Source: an uncultured Verrucomicrobiales bacterium (GTDB lineage Bacteria > Verrucomicrobiota > Verrucomicrobiia > Verrucomicrobiales > Akkermansiaceae). From it: a stretch of DNA of 46,249 nt. This document shows, piece by piece, positions 16,550 through 25,416 of the stretch (position 1 is its first letter; every line of letters begins with the position of its first letter). The stretch lies in NCBI GenBank assembly GCA_937934595.1, contig CALGZA010000012.1:1-46249 (forward strand), in the 5' to 3' direction. The translations under genes and the position numbers were made by a program. Under the pieces are notes generated by a model, which had not been told where the DNA came from, made no database searches, and saw nothing but the letters and a program-made list of their open reading frames with translations.

Positions 16550-18856
16550 ATGAAACGCATTCTGCTCTCACCCCTCCTCGGAACCCTAATCGCAACCCTC
16601 ATTAGTAGCTCCTCCATCAACGCACAACAAGGCGACAGAGGCAAAAAGCAAATTGCACCCATCCCAGCTAGCCAAATCCCACCATCACCATACCTAAACA
16701 TCGAAGAATCCATGAAGACCTTCCAGGTCGCTGATGGTTTCAAACTCGAGCCCATCGCCCACGGTGCCATCACCCGCATGCCTGTCGCTCTTGACTTCGA
16801 CTCAGACGGCAGAGCTTGGATCGTAGAAATGCGTAACTACATGCGTGACCTAGACGGTTCAGGAGAAAATCAACCCACTGGCCACATCCGCGTACTAGAA
16901 GATACCACTGGCGACGGCCTACTCAATAAAGCCACCACCTTCCTTGATAAACTCATCCTCCCCAGAGCTATCTCCGTCACTCCTGACGGTATCCTATACT
17001 GCCACCAAGACCAACTCTTCTTCATCAAACGTGACGGACTAAAACCAATCGGAAAACCACAACTAATCGACAAAGACTACGCAAAAGGAGGAAACGCAGA
17101 ACATAAAGCAAACGGCCTCCTTCTTGGTATCGATAACTGGTATTACAACGCCAAATCTGACGCCAGATACAGACGCATCAACGGCAAATGGACGAAACAA
17201 AAAACCACATACCGCGGCCAATGGGGCATAGCAAAAGACAACCAAGGAAAACTATACTCCAATAACAACTCAAACCTACTCTTCGGTGACATCCAGCGCC
17301 CAAGCCTCCACTACTCTCACCCCAAACTAAACTTCAAACTCAAAAACAAAGGCAAAAAACGTATCGGCAACAACGCAGTAAATCCCATCCGCATCACTCC
17401 TGGACTCAACCGTGCCTACCAAAAAGGACTGCTCGCCCCCAAAACAGGCAAACTCAAAAACACAACCTCCGCCGCAGGTATGACCATATACCGCGGTGAC
17501 CAATTCCCAGAAAAATACCAAGGCATGGCTATCGTAGCATCACCATGCGCAAACATCGTCAAACTCATCGAAATCAAACGAGACCAACAAAACAACCCCA
17601 TCGGATCTCACCCACTCGGAAAAAAAGAACTCATCGCCTCCACAGACGAATGGTTCCGCCCGGTCAACATCTACACCGCCCCAGACGGCTCAGTCTGGAT
17701 ACTCGACATCCACTTCGGCCTCATCCAGCACAAAACATACATGACCACATACCTGCGTAACCAATACAGCTCACGCGCTCTTGACAAACCACCATCAACT
17801 AACGGCAGAATCTACAGACTCACACACAACGCAAAACCACTAAATAAAGCACCAAAACTCACAAACCTCACCATAAAACAACTCATCAACCATCTCGCCC
17901 ACAAAAACGGAACCATCAGAGACAAAGCCCAGCTACTCATCACCACCAAAATCAACACCAACCCAAAAACCATCACACCACTCCTCACCTCCGCATTCTC
18001 AGCAAGCAAAAACCCACTCCAAAAACTCCACATCCTCTGGTCACTAGAGGCCACAGGAAAAATCCCCACACATATATTCCAATCCGCACTCAAATCCAAA
18101 GACATACCACTACTATCATCCGCCCTAGAACTCGCCCACCTCACCCCATCACCACAAACAATCCTAGAAATCATCACTCCAGATAAATTAAACCAAAAAG
18201 CCCTTAACTCATACCTCTACGCCCTTGGTGTCATAAATACAAACGCATCACTCATCGCTGCAGACAAAGCCATCAAACTATTCCCCACAAACTCATTCCT
18301 CCATGAAGCATACCTAACCGGAACATCAAAAGCCTCATCAAAAATCATCACCAACAACAAAAACATCAACCAAAAGCTAGCCCAACTCATCACCAAAGCC
18401 AGTAACAAACAAACCATAACCATCACCAAAAAATCAGGTCAAGGACTCACCGGCAAACACCTCCAAAGCTTCCTGAGAGGTAAAAAAATCTACTCCGCCA
18501 CAGCCTGCGCAAGCTGCCACGGAGAAAACGGTAAAGCACCCGCACCCGGATTCCCACCTCTCGCCCCATCAGACTGGGTCACCGGAGACCCAGAAAGACT
18601 CACCAAAGTCATCCTAAACGGCCTCACCGGAAACATCACCCTCAACGGCAATAAATTTGAAACCACTCTCCCCATGCCTCCTCACATCCAAAACCCAAAT
18701 TTAGCCAAAGACCAAAACCTAGCTGACCTCATAAACTACATTCGTAACCTAGGCGAAAACAATGCTTCACACATCACACCACAACAAATAAAAACCTTCC
18801 GCTCACTCGCAGAAAAACGCCATGCCCCATGGACCGAGAAAGAACTCAGAAAATAA
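16550..18856 (+). CDS. PVC-type membrane-bound dehydrogenase with C-terminal cytochrome c domain
   Basis: The 768-residue protein has a signal peptide (cleavage near INA-QQ). Its N-terminal half is a beta-propeller of the PVC-type kind (FQVADGFKLEPIAHG, VALDFDSDGRAWIVEMRNY, ANGLLLGIDNWYYNA, and GSVWILDIHFG), followed by a helical-repeat region (about 425-625). A cytochrome c domain follows at about 640-745 with haem-binding C653, C656 and H657 in CASCHGENG and a candidate axial Met in TLPMPPH. Family members are proposed periplasmic sugar or alcohol dehydrogenases passing electrons to c-type cytochromes. It directly follows the DUF1080 lipoprotein gene and likely shares its transcript. The helical-repeat segment is unusually rich in T, N, K and I, following the local strand bias. 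Confidence 0.9.
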   Translation: MKRILLSPLLGTLIATLISSSSINAQQGDRGKKQIAPIPASQIPPSPYLNIEESMKTFQVADGFKLEPIAHGAITRMPVALDFDSDGRAWIVEMRNYMRDLDGSGENQPTGHIRVLEDTTGDGLLNKATTFLDKLILPRAISVTPDGILYCHQDQLFFIKRDGLKPIGKPQLIDKDYAKGGNAEHKANGLLLGIDNWYYNAKSDARYRRINGKWTKQKTTYRGQWGIAKDNQGKLYSNNNSNLLFGDIQRPSLHYSHPKLNFKLKNKGKKRIGNNAVNPIRITPGLNRAYQKGLLAPKTGKLKNTTSAAGMTIYRGDQFPEKYQGMAIVASPCANIVKLIEIKRDQQNNPIGSHPLGKKELIASTDEWFRPVNIYTAPDGSVWILDIHFGLIQHKTYMTTYLRNQYSSRALDKPPSTNGRIYRLTHNAKPLNKAPKLTNLTIKQLINHLAHKNGTIRDKAQLLITTKINTNPKTITPLLTSAFSASKNPLQKLHILWSLEATGKIPTHIFQSALKSKDIPLLSSALELAHLTPSPQTILEIITPDKLNQKALNSYLYALGVINTNASLIAADKAIKLFPTNSFLHEAYLTGTSKASSKIITNNKNINQKLAQLITKASNKQTITITKKSGQGLTGKHLQSFLRGKKIYSATACASCHGENGKAPAPGFPPLAPSDWVTGDPERLTKVILNGLTGNITLNGNKFETTLPMPPHIQNPNLAKDQNLADLINYIRNLGENNASHITPQQIKTFRSLAEKRHAPWTEKELRK

Positions 18857-18936
18857 TTACATCCTATTCAGTTGCTAAATACAACAAGCTCTGATAAGTG
18901 TTCATTTGTTCACAAAAGAGAACAACAAGAAACACC

Positions 18937-20583
18937 ATGCTTAGTTTACTAAAAATCAAAAATTTAGCTCTCGTAGACCAGCTTACATGGCAAATCGGGA
19001 ACGGCCTAGTAGGAGTAACAGGAGAAACCGGAGCCGGAAAAAGCGTCATCGTCGGCGCCCTCAAGCTCATCCTCGGTGAACGTGCTGATAAAGGTCTCAT
19101 CCGCACCGGAGAAAACACATGTACCGTCGAAGCCATGTTCACCCTCAAAGACAGCTCCATCGTCAACAACATCCTAGAAGACTCAGGACTAGACAGCTGT
19201 GAGGATAACCAGCTCATCATCAAAAGAGTCATAGGCCACTCTAACAATAAACAATTCATCAATAACAGCCCCGCTACTCTCTCAGTCCTAAAAAAAATAG
19301 GCTCAGAAATCGTTGACCTACACGGCCCACATGACCACCAGTCACTACTCTCCATCGACCGCCAGCTCAGCATGCTAGACGCATTCTCAGAATCAGAAAA
19401 CCAACTCAAAACATACAAACAAACATGGAGCGAATGGAATGAAAAATCGATGCGCCTAGAAGACCTCAGAAACTCAGAAAGAGCCAACGAACAAGAACTA
19501 GACCTACTCAAATTCCAAGTAGAAGAAATCGAATCCGCTAACCTCAAACCAGACGAAGAAGAAGACATCGAACAACAATTCCAACGCGTCTCAAATAGCT
19601 CAAAACTCATCGAACTCTCATCAAAAATAGCAGGCACACTCGAACACACCATAAATGATGCACTTGGAGAAGCTCTCAGAGCAGCTCATGAACTACAACT
19701 CCTAGACCCCAGCACTTCAGACAAATTCTCAGGCCTTGAACAAGCTGCTCTCGAGCTCCAAGACCTAGAAAGAGAAATGGCATCATACTCAGGTGAACTA
19801 GACGTCGACCCAGAAGAAGAAAATAAACTATCAAACAGAATTAACACATTCGAGAACCTCAAACGTAAATACGGAGCCTCACTCACAGACGTCATCAACC
19901 ACGGAAACGACGCCAAACAAAGACTCCTAGAAATAGTAAATCGAGACGGCATACTAGAAAACCTCCAAACCGAAGTAGACAACCTCTTCATAAACGTCCT
20001 CGCAGACGCAAAAAAACTAACCGCAAAACGCCAGAAATCAGCTCCAAAATTAGCCAAACTCATCGCCCATCACCTCAAAGAACTCGGCTTCAAACAAGCC
20101 GCATTTGACCTCACACTCACCCCTCAACCTAAACCAACCTCAACAGGAGCAGAAACAATAGAATTCCAATTCGGCCCTAACCCAGGTGAACCACTAAAAC
20201 CACTCAGACAAATCGCATCAAGCGGAGAAATCTCACGCGTCATGCTCGCCGTTAAAAGCTCCCTCGCTAACCAAGAAGCAACCCCACTCATGGTATTCGA
20301 TGAAATAGACGCAAACGTGGGCGGCGAAATAGCCAGAGCAGTTGGAGAAAAAATGGCAACACTCGGAGAACAACACCAAGTCATCTCCATCACTCACTTC
20401 CCACAAGTCGCCGCTGTTGCTGGCCAACACTTCGTCGTAGAAAAAATAATCAACACCGGAAGAACCACCTCAACACTACACGAGGTCACAGGCAAAAAAC
20501 GCATAGAAGAACTCGTCCGCATGCTCGGCGGTGGTGACGGAAAACAAGCCACAGCAATGGCTAAATCACTACTCAAAAACTAA
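18937..20583 (+). CDS. recN: DNA repair protein RecN
   Basis: The 548-residue protein (ATG at 18937; an upstream non-ATG start would add 13 unlikely residues) is an SMC-like ATPase. The N-terminal lobe has the Walker A GETGAGKS (29-36) and HGPHDHQSLL. Long coiled coil fills about 150-370. The C-terminal lobe has an ABC signature ASSGEISRVMLAVKS and Walker B VFDEIDANVGGEIA, then ITHFPQVAA. The length and order match RecN. It acts at double-strand breaks, holding DNA ends for RecA-dependent repair. The ABC signature reads ASSGE where the usual form is ASGGE. It lies 80 bases after the CxxCH gene on the same strand. Confidence 0.95.
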   Translation: MLSLLKIKNLALVDQLTWQIGNGLVGVTGETGAGKSVIVGALKLILGERADKGLIRTGENTCTVEAMFTLKDSSIVNNILEDSGLDSCEDNQLIIKRVIGHSNNKQFINNSPATLSVLKKIGSEIVDLHGPHDHQSLLSIDRQLSMLDAFSESENQLKTYKQTWSEWNEKSMRLEDLRNSERANEQELDLLKFQVEEIESANLKPDEEEDIEQQFQRVSNSSKLIELSSKIAGTLEHTINDALGEALRAAHELQLLDPSTSDKFSGLEQAALELQDLEREMASYSGELDVDPEEENKLSNRINTFENLKRKYGASLTDVINHGNDAKQRLLEIVNRDGILENLQTEVDNLFINVLADAKKLTAKRQKSAPKLAKLIAHHLKELGFKQAAFDLTLTPQPKPTSTGAETIEFQFGPNPGEPLKPLRQIASSGEISRVMLAVKSSLANQEATPLMVFDEIDANVGGEIARAVGEKMATLGEQHQVISITHFPQVAAVAGQHFVVEKIINTGRTTSTLHEVTGKKRIEELVRMLGGGDGKQATAMAKSLLKN

Positions 20584-20649
20584 TAAAACCATCAAATATA
20601 AACACATTTATAAACTTGCTTTTATACCCACACAGCCTACCACAAAACC

Positions 20650-21921
20650 ATGCGTCTCTTAGCCTACATACTACTAATAAGCTCAAGCTTATTCACACCT
20701 CTATCAGCTCTTCCTACTGAAACAGAGAAAAACCCCAGCGTAGAAGGCCTCAGAATCTGGACCAACAGAAAAAACAAAAACATAACTGCCAGCCTCGTTA
20801 AATTAACCAAAGTCCACGCAGATAAAACCAACAAAAAATCGCGCATCGATGTCACATTCAAATACAAAAGCGGAAAAATAGTCACATTCGACGTCAAGAA
20901 ACTCTCCAAAGATCATCAAACCCAACTTATTAACTGGGTCAAAAAAAATCCCACAGGAATAGCAAAACCTTCCCCACCATATTCATGGCCAGAATACTAC
21001 GCAGGTAAAAACGCCCCAAAAGCACAATACATCAAGTTTGACGAATCGCGCAAAGCACACCTATTCCGCACCTCACATTTTGACTTCTATGCAGACGAAA
21101 GACTCAGTGACTCTACCATTTCAAAATGCGTCGCCGTATTCGACTCAATAGTAGAAACCATCAACGCACTCCCTCTAGCCATGGACACCATACCATCAGG
21201 GAAAAAACCCCGCTTCCAAGCACTAATCGTATCATCTCAGCAAAAATACATGCAGCTAGGCGGCATAAAAAACAGCGCAGGATTCTTCTCACCAGGCCGT
21301 AACCTAACCGTTATCCCTATGCAATCCCTCGGCATCGTAAAAAAAGGCAACAATTGGGTATTCGATGGTAAAAAACGCTCTTTTAAAACACTCGTCCACG
21401 AACTCACTCACCACGCCACCTCACACTGGTACGGCATGCCACCATGGTTCGAAGAAGGCCTAGCTGACTACATGGAAGCCATGCCATACCAATCCGGCAG
21501 ATTCCTCTTCTCTAACACAGGATCAGCCATCTCCAAAAGCATCAGAAAATACAAAAAAACAACCGTTGAAAAATTCGTCTACCCAAAAGGCCTATTCAAA
21601 ATGAGACACCTAAAAATCCTATTCAATACTTCCAGACAACAATGGAACGCAAGCATGGCAAGCCCTCAAATCTCATCCAGAAACTACAGTAGCTCCATGG
21701 TTCTAATGTATTATCTCATGCATGTGGACGGCAGAGGAGATGGTCATCATCTCATTCAATGGATGCACAAACACAAAGCCGCCTATATAAGCCGTAGAAT
21801 AGCTGACCTAGATGGCATCTTCAAAAAACACATCCTCAGAGACAGAACCTACGAGGACATAGAAAAAGAAATCAAAACATCAATGAGCAAAAAAGGCACT
21901 AGACTAGATTTCTCACCATAA
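20650..21921 (+). CDS. Exported putative zinc metalloprotease with N-terminal SHD1-like domain
   Basis: The 423-residue protein has a signal peptide (about 1-20, LSA-LP). Residues about 33-97 (RIWTNRKNKNITASLVKLT ... TFDVKKLSKDHQTQLINWV) resemble SHD1-like small beta domains often found at the N-termini of exported PVC proteins. The main domain carries LVHELTHHATSHWYG with H250, E251 and H254 of an HExxH zinc site and a downstream WFEEGLADYME whose E268 or E269 could be the third ligand, a gluzincin-like arrangement as in DUF1570-type peptidases. Role: probable periplasmic or surface peptidase; the substrate is unknown. It starts 66 bases after recN, but no functional link is evident. Confidence 0.75.
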   Translation: MRLLAYILLISSSLFTPLSALPTETEKNPSVEGLRIWTNRKNKNITASLVKLTKVHADKTNKKSRIDVTFKYKSGKIVTFDVKKLSKDHQTQLINWVKKNPTGIAKPSPPYSWPEYYAGKNAPKAQYIKFDESRKAHLFRTSHFDFYADERLSDSTISKCVAVFDSIVETINALPLAMDTIPSGKKPRFQALIVSSQQKYMQLGGIKNSAGFFSPGRNLTVIPMQSLGIVKKGNNWVFDGKKRSFKTLVHELTHHATSHWYGMPPWFEEGLADYMEAMPYQSGRFLFSNTGSAISKSIRKYKKTTVEKFVYPKGLFKMRHLKILFNTSRQQWNASMASPQISSRNYSSSMVLMYYLMHVDGRGDGHHLIQWMHKHKAAYISRRIADLDGIFKKHILRDRTYEDIEKEIKTSMSKKGTRLDFSP

Positions 21922-22026
21922 AAATTCACATCACACCACTCGGCCACCCCCCATTCATCCTTTACTTAGGCCATCACAGCCATTAAATTGAAATTCTAAT
22001 ACAAAAATATTATCAGCCCCACCTAT

Positions 22027-23127
22027 ATGCCAAAATTTAAAACACTTCTATCTATCGCATCAGCACTCATGCTACTTAAACAAGCACATGCGAAAGACCT
22101 AAACCCTCCACTCGTAGAAACCACGCTAGATTCAAAAAAATCAACCAAACTAAATACAAAAAAAAACACCACAGATACTCCAATCACGGATGAAAAAACA
22201 GACATCCTCACCCCCGCAAAATTCATCCCAGCTGGCGGCACAGCATTCCTCACTAAGCAAGCCGACATTGATCTATTCACCAAAGGCAAAAATATAGGCA
22301 ACGTCAAAAACAACCCAAAGCTCTCATACCGTAGACTCGTTCAGCGAACAATGATGCCCACCGAAGAAAGACCATTCTACGGATCCACCCTCACCTTTGA
22401 TGACCAACTTGTCGGCGACAACCCCTCTTCTGGGAACGCAATAGACATAGTAAATGACCTAGCCCCACTTAAAGCACGCTCCATATTCTTCGCCAATGTA
22501 CCCATGGTCTCAGGCAAAAACATAAACTACATACTAGCCAAAAACAAAACCTCCGAAAAACGCCTACAAGAAACCAGAAAACTACTAGAAAGCAAAAGAG
22601 CAGAACTCATCAAACTCACCAGAAACCTCATCAAAATCAAACTCCCAGCAGATGATAACGGTAATGCAGAATACGCATGCGAGGTTTTCAATCACACAGC
22701 ATTCCACCAAAACATGAGCCAGCTAAAAGTCGGATCAGACCGTTATAAAATCTGCATCATGGGCATCGAATTCATAGAAGAATGCCTAGACGAGGCTTAC
22801 CTTAAAGAAAGACCCGGCTGGGATCGTGCCAGATACTTCCGCTTTCCATTCCTCCACGCGCCCAAATACGCAGCCACCAAAGCAGCCCTCAACGAAACAT
22901 TCACCAAACTAGGACTCATCTCACTAGGAGAAACTCAGGACTCAAAAGACTTCGACAACTACAGCCATAAAGTAGCCTACGCATCCATGATCGCCGCCAA
23001 AGAAAACAGGCGCTACAACCCCAAATTCGGTAAATACGGACGCACAGATAAACCCATCGCTCTATTCCACACCAAAACATGGCCTAAAATAAAACGTGGC
23101 ATCATTAAAGCAATCAAAGAAAAATAA
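22027..23127 (+). CDS. Divergent NodB-type polysaccharide deacetylase
   Basis: The 366-residue protein has an apparent signal peptide (about 1-22, ending AHA-KD). It shows the ordered NodB motifs: TFDD (123-126, catalytic base and metal Asp), HTAFH (223-227, the H-x3-H metal pair), RFPF (272-275, the R-x-P motif) and a late ALFHTKTW, the L-x-H position. The linker between motifs 1 and 2 is long (almost 100 residues), with a charged helix about 175-205. Family role: metal-dependent removal of N- or O-acetyl groups from chitin, peptidoglycan or other glycans. Spacing differs enough from typical members that the substrate is open. A small lipoprotein gene follows after 5 bases and is almost certainly co-transcribed. 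Confidence 0.72.
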   Translation: MPKFKTLLSIASALMLLKQAHAKDLNPPLVETTLDSKKSTKLNTKKNTTDTPITDEKTDILTPAKFIPAGGTAFLTKQADIDLFTKGKNIGNVKNNPKLSYRRLVQRTMMPTEERPFYGSTLTFDDQLVGDNPSSGNAIDIVNDLAPLKARSIFFANVPMVSGKNINYILAKNKTSEKRLQETRKLLESKRAELIKLTRNLIKIKLPADDNGNAEYACEVFNHTAFHQNMSQLKVGSDRYKICIMGIEFIEECLDEAYLKERPGWDRARYFRFPFLHAPKYAATKAALNETFTKLGLISLGETQDSKDFDNYSHKVAYASMIAAKENRRYNPKFGKYGRTDKPIALFHTKTWPKIKRGIIKAIKEK

Positions 23128-23132
23128 TATCC

Positions 23133-23333
23133 ATGCTTAAAAAAATCACTACCATCGCAGCTATTACAATCACCACCCATATACTAAACTCATGCGCACT
23201 TGTCAGCGTGCCCGTTAAAGTAGCAGGAAAAGTAGCCACCACATCACTCGGTGTTGCAGGTAAAATGGCTGGTGCAGGAATAGATGCAGTCACACCCAAT
23301 AGCTCAGTAGCTAAACCTACAGAAGAAAACTAA
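23133..23333 (+). CDS. Small putative lipoprotein
   Basis: The 66-residue protein has an N-terminal hydrophobic segment and lipobox LNSC (Cys21), then a Val/Ala/Gly-rich body (VPVKVAGKVATTSLGVAGKM). It matches the size and style of the many small bacterial lipoproteins whose body is a short amphipathic repeat; no function is known. It begins 5 bases after the deacetylase stop, so the two are co-transcribed and may be associated at the envelope. Confidence 0.7.
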   Translation: MLKKITTIAAITITTHILNSCALVSVPVKVAGKVATTSLGVAGKMAGAGIDAVTPNSSVAKPTEEN

Positions 23334-23357
23334 CCTAAAAGCCAATCCCTTCAGGGC

Positions 23358-23384
23358 AAAAAAAAGGGAAGCTTTCGCCTCCCC
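23358..23384 (-). terminator. Terminator of the accBC operon
   Basis: On the minus strand GGGAGGC-GAAA-GCTTCCC forms a 7-bp stem (one G:U) closed by a GNRA tetraloop and followed by eight T. It reuses the GGGAAGC arm seen in the EF-hand terminator at 835-866. Confidence 0.88.
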
Positions 23385-23389
23385 TCTGC

Positions 23390-24757
23390 CTACTTCTCTA
23401 TCTCACGCATCCGCTCCTCGAGATAATCTCCCACCCAAGCAATGTTATAATTACCACTCTTAAAATCAGGGTGATTAATGATCTCTATCTGAAAAGGAAT
23501 CGTTGTTTTAATACCCGTTACCATAAACTCCTGCAATGCACGGTTCATCCTAGTAATCGCTATCTCTCGCGTAGCACCAGTACAGATCAACTTTGCTATC
23601 ATCGAGTCATAATAAGGAGGAACTGAATACCCAGAATACACATGAGTATCTACGCGTACACCCTTACCACCTGGAGCAAACCATAAATCAATTTTTCCAG
23701 GGCTTGGTGCAAAGTTATTATAAGGATCCTCAGCATTAATACGGCACTCTATTGAATGCCCACGTGAATGAGCATTAAGAACATGATCAGAAAGCGGCTC
23801 ACCAGAAGCCACCCTAATCTGCTCCTTGATTAACTCACAACCCATAACTTCCTCAGTAATAGGATGCTCCACCTGAATACGCGTATTCATCTCCATAAAG
23901 TAGAAATTCTCACCACTAGAATCCACCAAATACTCAATTGTCCCAGCATTCTCATACCCTATCTCTGATATCAACTTTACAGAAGCATCACCCATGCGTT
24001 TGCGCATCTCATCACTAATCAAAGGACTAGGACACTCCTCTATTATCTTCTGGTTTCGGCGCTGCATAGAACAATCACGCTCATTCAAATGAATAAAATT
24101 ACCATGCGTGTCCGCCATCACCTGAAACTCTATATGATGAGGGTTAAGCACCAACTTCTCCAAATAACACTCACCATTACCAAAACAAGCTATCGCCTCT
24201 TGGCTAGCTGCATTATACAAACTTATAAACTCATCCTCCTCATAACAAGGACGCATCCCCCTACCCCCACCACCAGCAGTAGCCTTAATCATAACAGGGA
24301 AACCCATCTCTATCGCTAACTCCAAACCATGCTCAGCAGACTCTAGTATCCCCTCTGAACCTGGTGTTACAGGAACTCCACTCTTTAAAGCTGTAGACCG
24401 GGCAGTATTCTTATCACCCATCATCGTGATCGTCTCAGCCTTAGGCCCTATGAACTTAATATCACAGCTCTGACAAATCTCCACAAACCGAGCATTCTCA
24501 GACAAAAATCCATACCCAGGGTGAATGGCATCAGCCTCAGTGATCTCTGCAGCCGCTATTATTCTATCAGGTAATAAGTAAGAATCCTTACTAGCTCCTG
24601 AACCTATGCACACAGCCTCATCTGCCAACTGAACATGCATTGAATCAACATCAGCTTCTGAATACACAGCCACTGACGGAATACCTAACTCACGGCAGGC
24701 TCTAATCACTCGAAGAGCTATCTCCCCACGGTTTGCTACGAGAACTTTCTTAAGCAT
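23390..24757 (-). CDS. accC: Biotin carboxylase subunit of acetyl-CoA carboxylase
   Basis: The 455-residue protein is the length of bacterial AccC. Key motifs: NRGEIALRVIRACRELG at the N-terminus, HPGYGFLSEN, the glycine-rich ATP loop ATAGGGGRGMR, EKLVLNPHHIEFQVM, NERDCSMQRRNQK, and EMNTRIQVEHPITE carrying the catalytic ATP-grasp residues, then GHSIECRINAEDP. It carboxylates biotin on AccB using ATP and bicarbonate, the first half-reaction of fatty-acid synthesis. accB lies 21 bases upstream on the same strand. The carboxyltransferase subunits are not in the window. Confidence 0.97.
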   Translation of the reverse strand: MLKKVLVANRGEIALRVIRACRELGIPSVAVYSEADVDSMHVQLADEAVCIGSGASKDSYLLPDRIIAAAEITEADAIHPGYGFLSENARFVEICQSCDIKFIGPKAETITMMGDKNTARSTALKSGVPVTPGSEGILESAEHGLELAIEMGFPVMIKATAGGGGRGMRPCYEEDEFISLYNAASQEAIACFGNGECYLEKLVLNPHHIEFQVMADTHGNFIHLNERDCSMQRRNQKIIEECPSPLISDEMRKRMGDASVKLISEIGYENAGTIEYLVDSSGENFYFMEMNTRIQVEHPITEEVMGCELIKEQIRVASGEPLSDHVLNAHSRGHSIECRINAEDPYNNFAPSPGKIDLWFAPGGKGVRVDTHVYSGYSVPPYYDSMIAKLICTGATREIAITRMNRALQEFMVTGIKTTIPFQIEIINHPDFKSGNYNIAWVGDYLEERMREIEK

Positions 24758-24778
24758 AAAATTAAAAGAGTATTAACC

Positions 24779-25237
24779 CTATTTGATAGTAAACAAAGTG
24801 TCACCAAACTGAACCGGAGTGCTATCGTCAACTAAAACAGCAGTTATCACACCACTCTTCTCTGCCTTGATCTCATTCATCACCTTCATCGCCTCTATGA
24901 TACACAGTGTATCACCCTCACTCACACTACCTCCAACCTCTACAAAATTAGGAGCCTCAGGTGAAGCCTTCCTATAAAATGTACCAACCATCGGCGAGTT
25001 AATAGGCTCACCATCCACCACTGAAGCCGCCTCAGCACCTCCAACAGCAGGCGCTACTCCAGCAGCTACAGCAGGTGCTGCCTGCACAGGCGCAGCAGCA
25101 GGCATCGCCGCAACTATAGCATCAGCATCTACTCCTTTTTTGAGCTTAAGGTTAAACTCCTCTTTTTCTAAGTGAAAAAAGGAAAGTTCATGCTCATTCA
25201 TGAGCTCCACTATTTTCTTAATGTCTTTGAGATCCAC
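24779..25237 (-). CDS. accB: Biotin carboxyl carrier protein of acetyl-CoA carboxylase
   Basis: The 152-residue protein has a charged N-terminal helix (MDLKDIKKIVELMNEHELSF), an Ala/Pro/Val-rich flexible linker (about 40-72) and a biotinyl domain with IEAMKVMNEI, where K118 is the biotin site. The thumb loop (PINSPMVGTFYRKASPEAP) marks true AccB. The start is GTG at 25235-25237; an in-frame TGA two codons upstream excludes a longer form. It is the first gene of an accB-accC operon with a 21-base gap. Confidence 0.96.
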   Translation of the reverse strand: MDLKDIKKIVELMNEHELSFFHLEKEEFNLKLKKGVDADAIVAAMPAAAPVQAAPAVAAGVAPAVGGAEAASVVDGEPINSPMVGTFYRKASPEAPNFVEVGGSVSEGDTLCIIEAMKVMNEIKAEKSGVITAVLVDDSTPVQFGDTLFTIK

Positions 25238-25416
25238 GATTCAATGATGGTTAGTTAATTTGTGTCCTATCTAGCTATTCTAGATACAGCGAACTGCAAT
25301 CAAAATAACTGCCATTCGTTTGTTGCGTCAAGCGCAGATAAATTAAAGTTTTGCTTTCTAAATCTCCCCATCTCCAGACAATAACATCCAACCCACAAAA
25401 CTAAACACATTCAATC

